A DNA stretch of 64,000 bases, from the NCBI GenBank assembly GCA_019059635.1, contig JAGVRJ010000004.1, positions 868,001 through 932,000 on the forward strand, in the 5' to 3' direction. Below the pieces are notes generated by a model, which searched no databases, was not told where the DNA came from, and worked only from the letters and a program-made list of their open reading frames with translations. Shown in pieces: positions 27,303 to 38,600 of the stretch (position 1 is its first letter; each line of letters opens with the position of its first letter). The translations under genes were made by a program, and so were the position numbers. Source of the stretch: Proales similis (Eukaryota; Rotifera; Eurotatoria; Ploima; Proalidae).

Positions 27303-29198
27303 ATGACGGCCAAAATGCAAGGCAGCGAGATCGCCGACTTCTTCAAGAACAAGTCAGTGTTCATTACCGGCGCCACCGGCTTCCTAGGCAAAGTGCTCAT
27401 CGAAAAGCTGCTTCGCTCATGTCCAGACATCGGCCACATCTACGTTCTGATTCGGCCGAAAAAAGGCAAAGCGATTGAAGAGCGTCTTAATGAAATCCTA
27501 AACTGCAAGCTGTTCGACGTAGTCAGTCAATTCAACCCGGACTTTCGCTCCAAGCTGGTCGCCATCCCGGGCGATCTGTTGGACGAGAACATGGGCATTT
27601 CGGCCGAGAACGAGCAGAAGATAATCGAGAACGTCAACGTTGTCTTTCACTCGGCCGCCACCGTCAGATTCGATGAGCCTCTCAAGTAAGCCCTTAGGCC
27701 GATAATCCCATTCTCCTGAGTGACCTGATCATTATCTATCCAATTTACAGAGTGGCAGTTCAAATGAACGTGATCGGCACGCAGAAAATAGTGGCACTGA
27801 CGAAAAAATTGCAAAACTTGAGTGTGTTCGTTCACGTGAGCACGGCATATGCGAACTGCGATCGGCGACTTGTCGAAGAGATTGTCTACGACTCGCCCGT
27901 TACTCCGGAGAAAATAATTGAAGCGGTCGAGTGGTTCGAGGACGATCTAGCCAATCTGCTGACGCCCAAGGTCATCAGGGCTCGTCCAAACACGTACACT
28001 TACACGAAAGCAATCGCCGAGGCGCTTGTCATTCAAGAATGCCGCGACATTCCGTGCGCCATTGTTCGACCTTCGATTGTTGGCGCATCGTGGAAGGAGC
28101 CGTTCCCAGGCTGGATCGACAACTTCAACGGACCGACCGCTCTGTTCGCCGCCATAGGAAAAGGAATACTTCGCACAATGATCGGCAACTACAACTCAAC
28201 TGCCGACATCATTCCGGTCGACTTTCCGGTCAACATGATGATCGTTTCGGCCTGGTACACGGCAACCAGGTGCCCCGAGGAGATAAAAGTCTACAACTGT
28301 ACCACTGGTCAATTGAATCGACTCACTTGGGGCATGGTCGAAGAGTACTGCACAGAGAGCATGATCAAAAACCCGCTCGAGAACGTGTTCCTCGTGCCCA
28401 ATCCCCACTTTACTTCGAGCAAGTAAGCCGAAATCCGTTCAGTTTCTAAGCGTTTGCCCTTAAAACCGCTGGCCTCAAAGAACAGTGAAATTCACGAGGC
28501 ACTTTTTTGAAGAAGCCATCCCCTCCTATGTGATGGACTTGTTTCTCAGATTGATGAACAGAAAGCCGTTGTAAGTACCCGATCTCTCTCACTCTCTCTC
28601 TCGCTCTCTTTTACAAGCGAGCTGACTTTTCGCTTAAAAAAGGTTCGTTCGTCTCCAGTCCAAAATAGCCAAAGCAGTCGAAACACTCGAGTTCTTCACA
28701 TCGACCGAATGGTGCTTTACGAACAAGAACATTTTTCTTGTCATGAACGAAATGAACACGATCGACTCGGCCGTAAGTGACCTCGAATTAGCTCAATCAG
28801 CGCAATTCAGATTTCAGGACCTGTGGTTCTTTAACAGACGTTTAACATCGACGTCAGAGGCCTGGATTGGAAAGCGTATCTGGAACAGTACTGTTTGGGC
28901 ACCAAGAAATATCTTCTCAAAGAAGACATGTCACGCATGAGCAAATGTCGCAAAGAGTTGAAAAAGTAAAATCTCGCTCAATCTCAATTTGGTTGACCAG
29001 AGTTGATGAATCGGCTTAACTTTTAGACTCATTCGACTTCGCAATCTGCTTTTCGGCCTGGCCGCAGCAGTACTGATCAAATTCGCCGTCCTTCGCTCCT
29101 ACTCGTTCAGACAACTGTGCAGCATCATGTTCCAGCTGGCACTCAAAAGCGCCAACATGGTCACCAATTTGTTAGGTGTTCGCTTCTTGAGAAACTAA
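27303..29198 (+). CDS. FAR: fatty acyl-CoA reductase, copy 2
   Basis: Tandem paralog of the preceding reductase with the same predicted reaction. Exons 27303-27685, 27751-28422, 28481-28570, 28643-28772, 28838-28965, 29027-29198; 524 aa. It has [52 protein letters not shown], the catalytic YTYTK and [20 protein letters not shown]. The last exon is 172 bp, as in copy 1. Introns differ: the two FAR1 introns after FDSK and after NLE are absent here, and one intron (28773-28837) is unique to this copy. Poly(A) signal near 29430. Substrate difference from copy 1 cannot be read from the sequence. Confidence 0.95.
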
Positions 29199-29771
29199 AG
29201 CAAGCAAACAAACAAGCAGGAAAACAGAAAGCAAACCAGCTGCCTGTTGTAGTTGCTTTTACTCATTTCTTTATTCTTATCAGAACTCTTGTTTTTGTTC
29301 AACTCGCACTTGCTAGTTTGGCTACATCTTACCGCATCATTCCCACACTGCTGCTGCTGCTCGCTTTTCAATTATTTCTATTCTCGACCCAGATCGTCAT
29401 TTAGAAGCAACCTGGTTTTTATTTGTCTAAAATAAATAATTCAGCGTCACACGGCTGCAATTTATCGGACCATTTCTTGTTCGCTAATCGAGTCTTTGGG
29501 TCGAATGTGAAATTTAAGAGATAAACATGTCGGCAACATTCAATTTGACTATTTTTCATTCTTTTTGTACCTTTGTTTGTCTTTCGATTACTCTCTCAAG
29601 CCGAATCGAATCATTTTTCTCACGTTGGTTTTAAGGCTTTTTTTTTATAAATTATTCATCGAAAATTTAAGAGTCTGCAACGACTTAAGTTGAAAAAACA
29701 AACGATAAATAACCGACACGCATGTCTGAAAAGGAGCAAGGGCATTCGATTCGCAAGTTCATACGAGAAAA
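29199..29771. other. intergenic, between FAR copy 2 and the first WD40 gene
   Basis: Contains the reductase 3' UTR (AAAATAAATAATTC near 29430) and presumably the promoter of the WD40 gene. No additional gene seen. Confidence 0.45.
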
Positions 29772-31050
29772 ATGGCATATTTGGGCGAAAAAAAAACTTC
29801 AATACGAAAAAAGCAGCTTTGGCGTCTGTTGGCTGTCTTAGCAGTCGCCCAGACAAGTAAATCCAATGCTTTATTTAAATAAATGATTTTTCGTTCTGAT
29901 GATAAAGCGTCTCCTGACAGTTTCGGCAAGCATGGATGACTCGGAAAAGTTCCAATTGGCCATCATAAGCAATAGCGTTTATCAGTCCAATTTTGAGAGA
30001 AATTATGAGATTCTAGTTGAAATCGACAACTTGGACACAGTGAGAGCTCTAGCTGAATGTAAGCGACTTCCGCTATGCTGGCAAGTGGTTTCCTTTGGGC
30101 AAAAGAGCCTTCTACTCAAAGAAGTGCTGCCTCAGTATATCTTGCCTTTCTCTCCGACAACTCAAGCTCGAATCTACACCAAAGTGAAGAAAATAAACAT
30201 AAATGGCAATCAAGTGATAGGGAGAGGAACAGGCAATGATGTTTTCGGCTTTCGTATTGAGCCCGAAACAGGCAATTTGGCCGCCGGCTTTCAACATAGC
30301 CGCATTATCATTTATGACAAGAACACCATTTTGGAATTGAGCCGTTACAATGCATTTAGTTCTGTGATTTCTTTCGCCTTTTTTCCTAATGGCCTGGCAG
30401 GTGCAATTAATCAAAATCGAATCCAAACATGGAGCCGGACCAGTTCGACTGCGTTGCTTATGGTCACAACACCATCGAACATTAGGAAAATATTTTACTT
30501 GTCAACCGGCGAGTTAGTAACAGGAGGCGAAGAGGCATTTATTCGATTCTGGGATCCTTCAACTTTGACTGAGACGAGACAGCTGAACCTGGGTGAACAG
30601 TTCAGCGACATGGACATGCTAGACGGTGATCGCATTGCAATAGGCTTAACCAACGGCCACATCAAAGTCATCCGAGTCAGCGATTTAAATACTTTGAACG
30701 ACTTTGTAGCTCACAGTTCAAGTGTTAAATTAGTCGCAGCGCTACCAGGCGGAGACATATTGAGCTACTCGTCGATAGGATACGAGTTGAAAGTCTGGGA
30801 CTCTAAAGCATCGTTCAGCTTTAAAAACGGTTCCAACACGAGCCCACTGGACTGCATTTCAGTCACAGTTCATCCATCTGGCATAGTGGCTCTCGGATTT
30901 CCTACGGGCTTTATTCAGCTTTGGAATATCGAACAGCTTAGAAACATTAATCAATGGCAGGCACATTCAGCGCCGACGAACGCTCTTTCTTTCTTAAACG
31001 GGCTTCTAATAAGTGGTTCTGGAGATGATACGATAAAAACCTGGTCATGA
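29772..31050 (+). CDS. predicted secreted WD40-repeat protein A
   Basis: 404 aa from exons 29772-29856 and 29921-31050. The first exon supplies a basic start and a hydrophobic stretch (QLWRLLAVLAVAQT) resembling a signal peptide; the 64-bp intron has the donor GTAAATC and acceptor CTCCTGACAG and keeps frame. Without it an internal ATG at 29899 gives a 383-aa protein. Residues ~50-75 contain ALAECKRLPLCWQVVSF, a Cys-x6-Cys-Trp unit that recurs in the sister gene and faintly recalls PAN/Apple modules. The remainder is a divergent WD40 propeller (IRFWDPSTL, LKVWDSKASF, IQLWNIEQLRNINQWQAHS, GDDTIKTWS). Poly(A) signal near 31160. Function unknown; secretion is inferred. Confidence 0.8.
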
Positions 31051-31483
31051 ACCAATTAAAGCCCCAGGAGATTTGTATTAGAGGAAAGCAGTCCACCCAT
31101 TTGATGAGAGCACGTGAGAATTCTTCAATAACGCACAAATTATATAGAATCGGCAAAACCTAATAAAGTGAAATACACATAGTTGTCTTGTTTTATTTGA
31201 ATGACAAGGGCGGAAAGGGCGGATGAGCAAATCACATCTCCCAATTCAGTCTTATGGTTATTATGAAAGTGGGAATGTAAAAAAGCAAATTTTGTCGAGC
31301 GACATGTAAATTCAACTGACAGCCAGACATGATAAGCAGGACGAGAGTAAAGCCTAAGGTTTGAACAAATATTTGCGTTTAGGCAAGAGAGAAACGCCGT
31401 TGATTCATGTGGCTAATGAATGTCTGCTAAAAATTCAGAAGCTCAAATCAGGCCAGATTAATATTGCGGAAAACTGATAAGAA
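31051..31483. other. intergenic, between WD40 A and the GPCR
   Basis: Contains the WD40 A poly(A) region (AATAAAGTG near 31160) and the presumed GPCR promoter. No gene or structured RNA seen. Confidence 0.45.
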
Positions 31484-32464
31484 ATGAGCGAATCGAGTTT
31501 ATTGCTGGATGTCTGGTGGACGTTCATCATACCAGGCATTTGCTTGGCCGGCATTCTGTTCAACTCTCTGTGCGTTTGGGTGTTTGTGTCGGCCAAACTG
31601 GACAATCCAATCTACAAGCTGATGCTCTCGATGGCCGTCGTCGACACCGCCTATTTGTTCTTCATCGGATTTCAGTTCTTGTTCAACTGCCGTTTCCTCG
31701 CCCATCAAGTCTGCTACTCGTTTTTGGTCAAACTCTACGAGCTTGTGTTTTACAACTACTTGACTGCATCGCTTGCCATATTCAACATCACCATTGAGAT
31801 TGTGATTTCAGTTCAGCGTCTATTCACCATCACCAATCGAATGTACTGCACCAACTTGCGCTGCAGATACATTCTCTTGCCACTGTTGTTCTTCTCAGTT
31901 GTTTACTATTTGCCTGTGCCGTTGTCAGAAACGATTGTAGTGAGTCAAAACCAGAGCAGCCAGTTCGCAATCAGCCACAATCAGTTCGGGGAGAGCCAAG
32001 CTTTTCGGATAGTCAAAATTTGCCTCCAATGCATCAGAGGGCCGGGAGTGTTCTCCATTCTGATCGTCTCGAACTCGATTGCTCTTTTTTTCTTTCGCCG
32101 AGCGATGAATCGAAAGGCCAAGCTCAGACTGCACGCAGATACGAGCTCGAGCTCAGTGACGCCGACGAGCAGCAAAGCCGCAAGCAGTCATCAGACCAAA
32201 GCGAACCGGAACATCACCAGACTGACTATTACCATGAGCTTCTATTACGTTCTGTGCAATTTCCCCTACATGCTTTGCGACATTTTATTTCAAATATTGC
32301 GCGTGCGCTCCATGGGCTTTCAGATATTTCTGTTTGTCTCACTAACATGCCTCTATGTTTATCATGGCACTCCTTTTTTCATTCATTACTTCTTCAACAA
32401 ACGCTTTAAGGCTCGTGTAAACAAAATGTTCGATCGATTAAGATGTCGATTCGGGCGAATATGA
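31484..32464 (+). CDS. orphan seven-transmembrane receptor, rhodopsin-like
   Basis: 326 aa in a single exon. Seven hydrophobic segments are visible at roughly 10-32, 44-64, 84-108, 128-146, 184-206, 248-272 and 282-304. TM2 has LSMAVVDTAYLF in the position of the LAxAD motif. The DRY position reads SVQRLFTI, and the NPxxY region reads HGTPFFIHYFFNKRFK, so the usual class A switches are altered. A Ser/Thr-rich third cytoplasmic loop (TSSSSVTPTSSKAASS) and Cys in TM3/ECL2 regions are present. This pattern is common in lineage-expanded chemosensory or peptide-type receptors of small invertebrates. Ligand unknown. Poly(A) signal near 32605. It lies between two related WD40 genes on the same strand. 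Confidence 0.88.
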   Translation: MSESSLLLDVWWTFIIPGICLAGILFNSLCVWVFVSAKLDNPIYKLMLSMAVVDTAYLFFIGFQFLFNCRFLAHQVCYSFLVKLYELVFYNYLTASLAIFNITIEIVISVQRLFTITNRMYCTNLRCRYILLPLLFFSVVYYLPVPLSETIVVSQNQSSQFAISHNQFGESQAFRIVKICLQCIRGPGVFSILIVSNSIALFFFRRAMNRKAKLRLHADTSSSSVTPTSSKAASSHQTKANRNITRLTITMSFYYVLCNFPYMLCDILFQILRVRSMGFQIFLFVSLTCLYVYHGTPFFIHYFFNKRFKARVNKMFDRLRCRFGRI

Positions 32465-32661
32465 GCGCTGCTTTACTTGACGAGTTTTACAAATGACCCA
32501 CGCGATTGAAGCTTTTAAGATTAAATTGAAACTGTATTTAAGGAAAAGCGTATTTTAGATTTTCGTATTTTCACAGAAAAAATACCGTTAAGTAGGCAAT
32601 TTGAAATAAAAGTCAAAATTAGGGCAAAAATCAAATAGCTTTTAGGAGAGTAGACGAAATG

Positions 32662-32669
32662 TATAAATA
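32662..32669 (+). promoter_or_regulatory. TATA box of WD40 gene B
   Basis: TATAAATA lies 37-44 nt before the predicted ATG at 32706, a workable position for a short 5' UTR. It is one of the few convincing TATA elements near a start codon in the window. Confidence 0.5.
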
Positions 32670-32705
32670 CGAGTGTGAGTTGGCATTAACAAGTGAAGCA
32701 ATAAG

Positions 32706-33930
32706 ATGAATTCAATTCGAGCGATAATAGTTTGTAAGTTGAAATTATCGTGGAATGTTGGCAATTCGCCGCCTGATTGCTTTGCTCTATTTAGTGGCTC
32801 TGGTCTGCAAGAGCTATGAAATGAATTTCTGGCATTTGGAGCGATCGATGGCAAGATATGAAAGCGACGACGAGACAGAGCTCATAGCCGAATTTGAATG
32901 CAGCGAGAAGATTCTGGCCATAGCAACTTGTGAAAGAGAGCCCGATTGTTGGCTTGTCTTGATTCACGACGGTTGGTGTCAATTGCTCGAGACCGTAGAA
33001 AGCCGCTACTGGACAACTTCATCGCTCGACACTTCTATCTATGTGAAGCGTGATTTCGGTCATTTACCCAACTATCTTGACCGAGCGGTTTTCATGAACG
33101 AACAAGTGTTTGACCTTGAATTGGAGCCTGAAAGCTCAAACATCGCCGCTGGCCTTCAAGATTTTCTTCGTGTTTTTGATTCAACAACTGTATCGCTCAT
33201 AAAAGAAAAATCCTTTCCAGGTGAGAAAGCAACGGCGCTGTGCTTCTTAACAGAAGACATTATTTCGTCTGGCTGGGGCTCTCAAGTAAAGATAAGCTAT
33301 GCGCAAAATGACACAACTATACATGAACTTCAAGCTTCTGGTGTTGTGACTTCATCACGCTACATTGGGAATGAGCATTTTTTCACGGGCTCTCATGGAG
33401 GAAATTTCACCGTTTGGAATTATTTGACAGGAGCCATGCTTTTCAGTTTATCGGTTAGTTCAAATATCTGGTGCGGGGAGATTCTAGACTCGGATAGGGC
33501 CATATTGGGACAACTTAATGGCTGGATTTCGATTGTGAGCACAAGCGAAGCCGAGATAATAGACGAGTGGCAAGCTCATACAAACAAAGTGAATAAAATC
33601 GCTGTTCTATTCAACGGAGAAATAATCAGCGTATCCGATGATGAGGCCAAGGTTTGGAATTTTGGAAACGAGGGCATGAGTTTGAAAATGAGCTTCGACA
33701 CAGGAGCCAGCTCTCTTGCACTTCATTTCAGTGGACTGCTTTTTGCCGGACAACCAAACGGAAAGATCTCGGTGTTTGATCTGAGAACACAGAAGCGTAT
33801 CGATCAATGGAATGCGCATATCGATCGAGTGAGCGACTTGATATTTCTGGACCCTTCTACACTCGTATCTTCGAGTTTTGATGAGAACATAAAAATCTGG
33901 GATTCCTGTCCTATACCGGGAGAATGCTAG
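32706..33930 (+). CDS. predicted secreted WD40-repeat protein B
   Basis: 387 aa from exons 32706-32733 and 32795-33930. The spliced start MNSIRAIIVLALVCKSYE is a good signal peptide, and the intron (GTAAGT ... CTATTTAG, 61 bp) is typical of the window. The unspliced ATG at 32755 also gives a hydrophobic start, so secretion does not depend on the model. IATCEREPDCWLVLIHDGWC repeats the Cys-x6-Cys-Trp unit of protein A with an extra Cys. The propeller blades include FTVWNYLTGAML, IIDEWQAHTNKVNKIAVL, AKVWNFG, ISVFDLRTQKRIDQWNAHID and ENIKIWDSC. A first intron in phase 1 just after the hydrophobic segment is shared with protein A, so the two are paralogs despite low identity. Poly(A) signal near 34072. 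Confidence 0.82.
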
Positions 33931-34048
33931 GAGAGTTAAGCCCAAGTAGTTTGGCTCGTTCAAAACTTTTCGTTTCTAAAAGTGTTTTGGTGTGAGCATT
34001 TGTGTCCTAAATTTGAAACTTTTCGCTTACAATTTGTGCTTGTGTTAG

Positions 34049-34062
34049 TGTGTGTGTGTGTG
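34049..34062. repeat. (TG)n dinucleotide repeat
   Basis: Seven TG units in the 3' UTR region of WD40 gene B, a few bases before its poly(A) signal. Confidence 0.85.
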
Positions 34063-34135
34063 TTGTGAATCGTAAATAAAAGAGAGAGCCACCTATTTGA
34101 AATTTTATGATTTCGCAAAGTCAAACTAAAGCACT

Positions 34136-35558
34136 TTAAACAGAAGAAGAAGAGCGGGCCATCTTTTGGCCTTTTCCGGTCGATATGTAGCTCGAGTTGA
34201 GCTTGGCTGCTCTTTCGGCCAGTTGATTAAATGTCCATTGGTGAAGCTTTAAAAGGAAATCGATTGAAACTTATCAAGCAAAGGGCGAGTACCAATGCAG
34301 CCGACCTTGAGCTGGCCTGGAATGGCCACTCCTTGAACACGATGCAGATTGGGCTGCGAGTCGATCGGAAGCCGAAATATGCCTGTCACCTCGAACCGAC
34401 CGATTTGTGATGTTGACGAAATCATCGGTCCCTTTGAGATGTCGACAAATTCGCCAAGTTTGTACAGAGTGACGTGCTCGGCGAACGGTAGGTTCTTTTC
34501 TTTCTGGCCGGCCACAATCGACGGTATTTGCTCGAGTTTAAATCTGAAATGCAATGCCAATTGACGAGAGTGCCTCCGACCCTAATCTTCTGGCTGCTCT
34601 GACCTGTTGAATTTGAAAATGTCTTGGGCGACCTCTTGGCGAACTCGAAGTCTTTCGAATTTGAGATCTTTGACGATTTGCTGATTTATTGTCACTGACA
34701 AGCATCTCAATTCTTCCTGTTCAAATTTGCCGAGTTCGTCCAAATTGGCAATCAAAAGTACTTGGTTTGTCGCTTACCTTGGACGGCTTCCATTCAGGTA
34801 TGTCAAGCACAGCGTCATAAATGAAACTTCCGCTCTGTACTTTTATTCACAAAACTAGTTTCGAAACTCAACGCTGATCGCTGCTCAATTCTTACTGTTC
34901 GGCGGTGGAAAACTGCAAAGTTCAACCTGGTATTCATTCTTGAAGGCTGTCTCTAATAAATAGCCCAACAAGAACGAGCACGAGCGCCAGAAAGCCTTTC
35001 AAGCCGAGTCAACTCAGTTTGTGTCTCTTTAATTTCGAAGCACAATTCCTACATTGTTCACTGCTGTCGGGTCTTGGTCACGGAAGTTCAAAAATCGAAG
35101 AGTGCAATCACCTTCGAGCGGACGATGCATGTCCCAGACTTGGTCGTTTACCAGCGCCAGCACTGACTGCTGCATCATCAGCTCGGACAAGTCTGGTAAA
35201 GATTAGATGGAGCTGCTTTAAACAGCCACTAAGTCACATAAGTCACCTACGCATCGCACAGTTGAAAGGAGTGGACAGGTCTTTGTTCATCACGAGCAGC
35301 TGATCCTTCTCGGCCAGTTTGACATTCACTTCTATCTTTTCAATTCGTTGGATCTTCTCCAGCTTTTAAAAAATGGACGATGCAAGCCGTCAGACAGTGT
35401 GCGAATTGAATCTTCTAGTTTGAACTCGAGTTTACTTGTCGACGTTTTTCTTCCTCAAATTTGTGCGCTCTGTAGAGCATCGCATTCTGAGCAGTTGTGG
35501 CGCTTGCCAGAGCTCTTGATCCGATCAGCAAAGTCGGTTTGCTGAACTTGAGCAACAT
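34136..35558 (-). CDS. MRPL39: mitochondrial ribosomal protein mL39
   Basis: Large-subunit mitoribosome protein derived from a threonyl-tRNA synthetase-like fold. Exons 35558-35436, 35362-35251, 35192-35053, 34995-34896, 34839-34778, 34716-34604, 34543-34306, 34246-34136; 332 aa (human 338). Matching segments are MNKDLSTPFNCAMHLSELM (human MNKNISTPYSCAMHLSEW), ALVNDQVWDMHRPLEGDCTL, WRSCSFLLGYLLETAFK, SGSFIYDAVLDIPEWKPSK and LYKLGEFVDISKGPMISSTS (human [20 protein letters not shown]). The N-terminus is acid-free for 30 residues, consistent with mitochondrial import. The ATG is only 119 bp after the BMS1 stop on the same strand, with an AAATTAG acceptor-like sequence just before it. Confidence 0.95.
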
Positions 35559-35677
35559 TCTAATTTCGGGCCGAAATTCTTTCAATGAGGGCAAAGTAGA
35601 GGGAAGCTAGTCAAGTCGGCTCAGGATGAGAAAATCCTGACGCATTTGGGCACAGAAAACAAATCAAGACGAATTTC

Positions 35678-38600
35678 TCACTCATCGTTTATTAGCTTTT
35701 GCTCACGCTTGCCAAGTTTGCGGTAAATGTTCTTCTTGATCTGCTTGTTCTTTTCGAAGCGTTTGAGCTCGATTTTCTCCATCGCTTTCTTGTGCTTCTT
35801 GACCTGCTCGAGGTGCTGCTCTTGCTTCTTCTTTTCGCGATCCTCCGCTACCTTCTTGAGCATTTTCATAGCAGCCGCAATCTTAGCCTCATGAGGCTCC
35901 CTGATGACCGCTACTCGCTGCTTTTCTAGCGAATTGTCTGGAACTGCCAGACTCTTCATTCGATACTTGAACGGCAGTTTCTCTTCAAGACTCCTGTTGA
36001 CCTTGAGCGGCGCAAAGACTTTCTCTTCGCGAACGATCGGCTTTTGCAAAAGAAACAATTTAGCAAAAGAACCAGAACACAGAACCTCAAACACACAAAC
36101 CTTGTAAAGAGAGTCCTGATCTGGATTAACTTTAATGTTGTTCTCCAGCTTGAGCTGACGAAGAGTCTTCAGTCCAATCCATTCGTTGTCATTCTTGAAC
36201 GCCGGGTCAAGTAAGTTGGTGATCGGCGCGTAGAACCTCGGCACATCGACTGGGTACCAAGTTTTGAGGAAAATTATATCGCTGGCCAATATTTTGTCCT
36301 CGAACGTAACTCGCACACTGCCAGCTGGCACGTCCGGCGAACGGAGCGCCTTTTTTATTTGACCCCGAATGCCACTGACAGCTTTGACTGAGGCGCCTTC
36401 GAATTTGGCTGCCTCCAACGCAGATGTGAACATTCCCTTTGATAAGTTGACTTGAAAAAGAGCAAGCACTCTCTAATGGGCTTTGATGGGACTCACTTTG
36501 ATGAATGCGGTCTTCTTGAATATTTTGTGTGGCGTTCCGATCACTTTGAGCTTTTTCACGATTTCTTTCGACTTGTCAATGTCCAGAACGACACCAGTGG
36601 CCGCAATTCGGAAGCTTTTCTGTTCGTTTTTGTTTATCATTTTCAGCAAGAAGAAGCAAATAAATTGGGAGAAAAAAAAAACTCACAGTCTGATTGCCAA
36701 GGGTCTGAACGGCACAAAAGCCGGCGTTCTGCGCGCTTAGCGGGCCCCAGAAAGAGGCGTGACAGTGCATATGCTCCGGCGTGTATTTGAGCGCTCGATT
36801 ACGCATGTTGTGATCTTGAATGAAGAAAACTGGAATTGTTTGAAATCGACGCCAGCCAAGCGAGATTATGAGAGGATCGCGGCTCTTCAGAATCTTTGGA
36901 TGCCATCTGTGCTTTTTCATGCGCACCTGGACACAGCCGACATTGGTCTCGCTGTGAGACAGGCCGCCGACCACAAGCAGATTAGTCGCCACAAAGTTGC
37001 TTATGAACTCGAACGGCATCTTTTTAATTTCAATGCGAACATACATCCCAGGTCGAAAGCCTTCATATTCGATCCTGGTCTGATCGTCCATTCCGTCGAA
37101 CTCGAGTCGGTTGAGCTCGGTCTGCTCTTCGGCTTGTTTGCTTAGATCGTTAAAGAACTTGCTCTCCGGGTCGTTGTCCTTTTTCATGTCAAACTCCTCG
37201 TCAAACTGCTGTTTGAGCCGCTTCTTCTTTTCGATCAGACGCTCATGCTTGGTCATTTCGCTCTTGAGCTTTCTCTTTTTCTTTTCGCCTCCGTTCGCTT
37301 GCTTGCCGCCATCATCTGACTCGTCTTCGTCCTCGGCGCCGCCTTCAAATTTCTCGCCAGTCTCAAAGTCTTCGAAATCGCCGAAACACTCGTCGTCATC
37401 GTCGCCGTCTGAGCCAAAGGCTGCGTCGTCATTTCTCAGCAGATGCTCGGCATCCTCGTTCTCGTCCCATTTGCCCGTCACGAAGCAGTCTCGAATCGAT
37501 TCCAGGTTATCTTCGTTCACGCCCTCCTGGTCGTCGATCCACTCTTTGAATTGAGTCTCATGGACAGTGTTGTCCGATTTGATCGTGTCTCGGTATGTGG
37601 CTCTTCTTTTCACTTTGAAAAAATCATCCTGCAGTTCTTGGCCGCCTCCATCTTCGACTGGATCGGTCGAGCTGTAGATGAGTTTACTCCAGTTCTTGGT
37701 TTTCTTTTGTCCAAACATGCTTTGCGCGCGCAGTTTGAGATTGCTCTTCCAGCGAACCATTCCGTCTTCCTCTTCATTATCATTCTCCTCTTCTTCTTCT
37801 TCTTCTTCTTCTAGGTCCTCGTTCTCTTCATCTTCCGATTCTGATTGGCCCGAAAGTTCTGAATCGTCTTGTTCAGTGTCATTCTGCTCCGAGTCGGCTT
37901 CTTCTTCGCTCTCATCTTCGTCCATCTCACTGGCCGACTCTTCTGACCCGAGTCCATTTGACTGCTCGATTAGCTGCTTGTCTTCGCTTGCATCAAACTC
38001 ATTTGCCTCGAGCTCCTGCGTGCCTGACAAGAGCTGAATCTTGCCTGACTCGAGTTTAGCGTCCATTGTGTTTTTCGTCTGCATTATACTTTGAATGAGC
38101 GGATTTCTCGGCGCGCTATCACCATTTTTGGCCGTCTTGTGCGAGTGACTGCCGCCCAAGTCGATGTAAACCGCATCCTTGTCGTAGACAATGCCGCCAA
38201 CGCCCGAGAAAGGAGCGTACAAGAGACGCTCACGGTCGTCAAGAGTTCGGCGTTTTTCTTTGTCGGGCAGGGGACAAGGATCCGGCAACGCAGTGACGTC
38301 CGACAGGTCAAAGTCTCCGCAGCCTGGAATGTGAACGTTCAACTTGGCCTGTAGAGGGCATCCACGAACGTAGCCGTACAGGCAGACGTTTCGATCGCAT
38401 TTCTCATTTTGCCGAATCTCTTCTGGATTGGTCAAATCTTCGTAGCGGTCGGCGACCACAAACGGATGATTTAGTCTGAAGCCCGAGTCTTTGAACTTCA
38501 TCACCGAAATGAACCGAGCCAAGTTGTGGACTTCGTTTTTGCGGTAGTCGCCGTTGATCAGACCGGTTAGATAAAACAGCTTGGCGCCCTGGTAGAGCTC

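Noticed and set aside
37678-38037. Plus-strand poly-Ser ORF
   Set aside because: Antisense of the Glu/Asp tract of BMS1, with no independent splice or start support.
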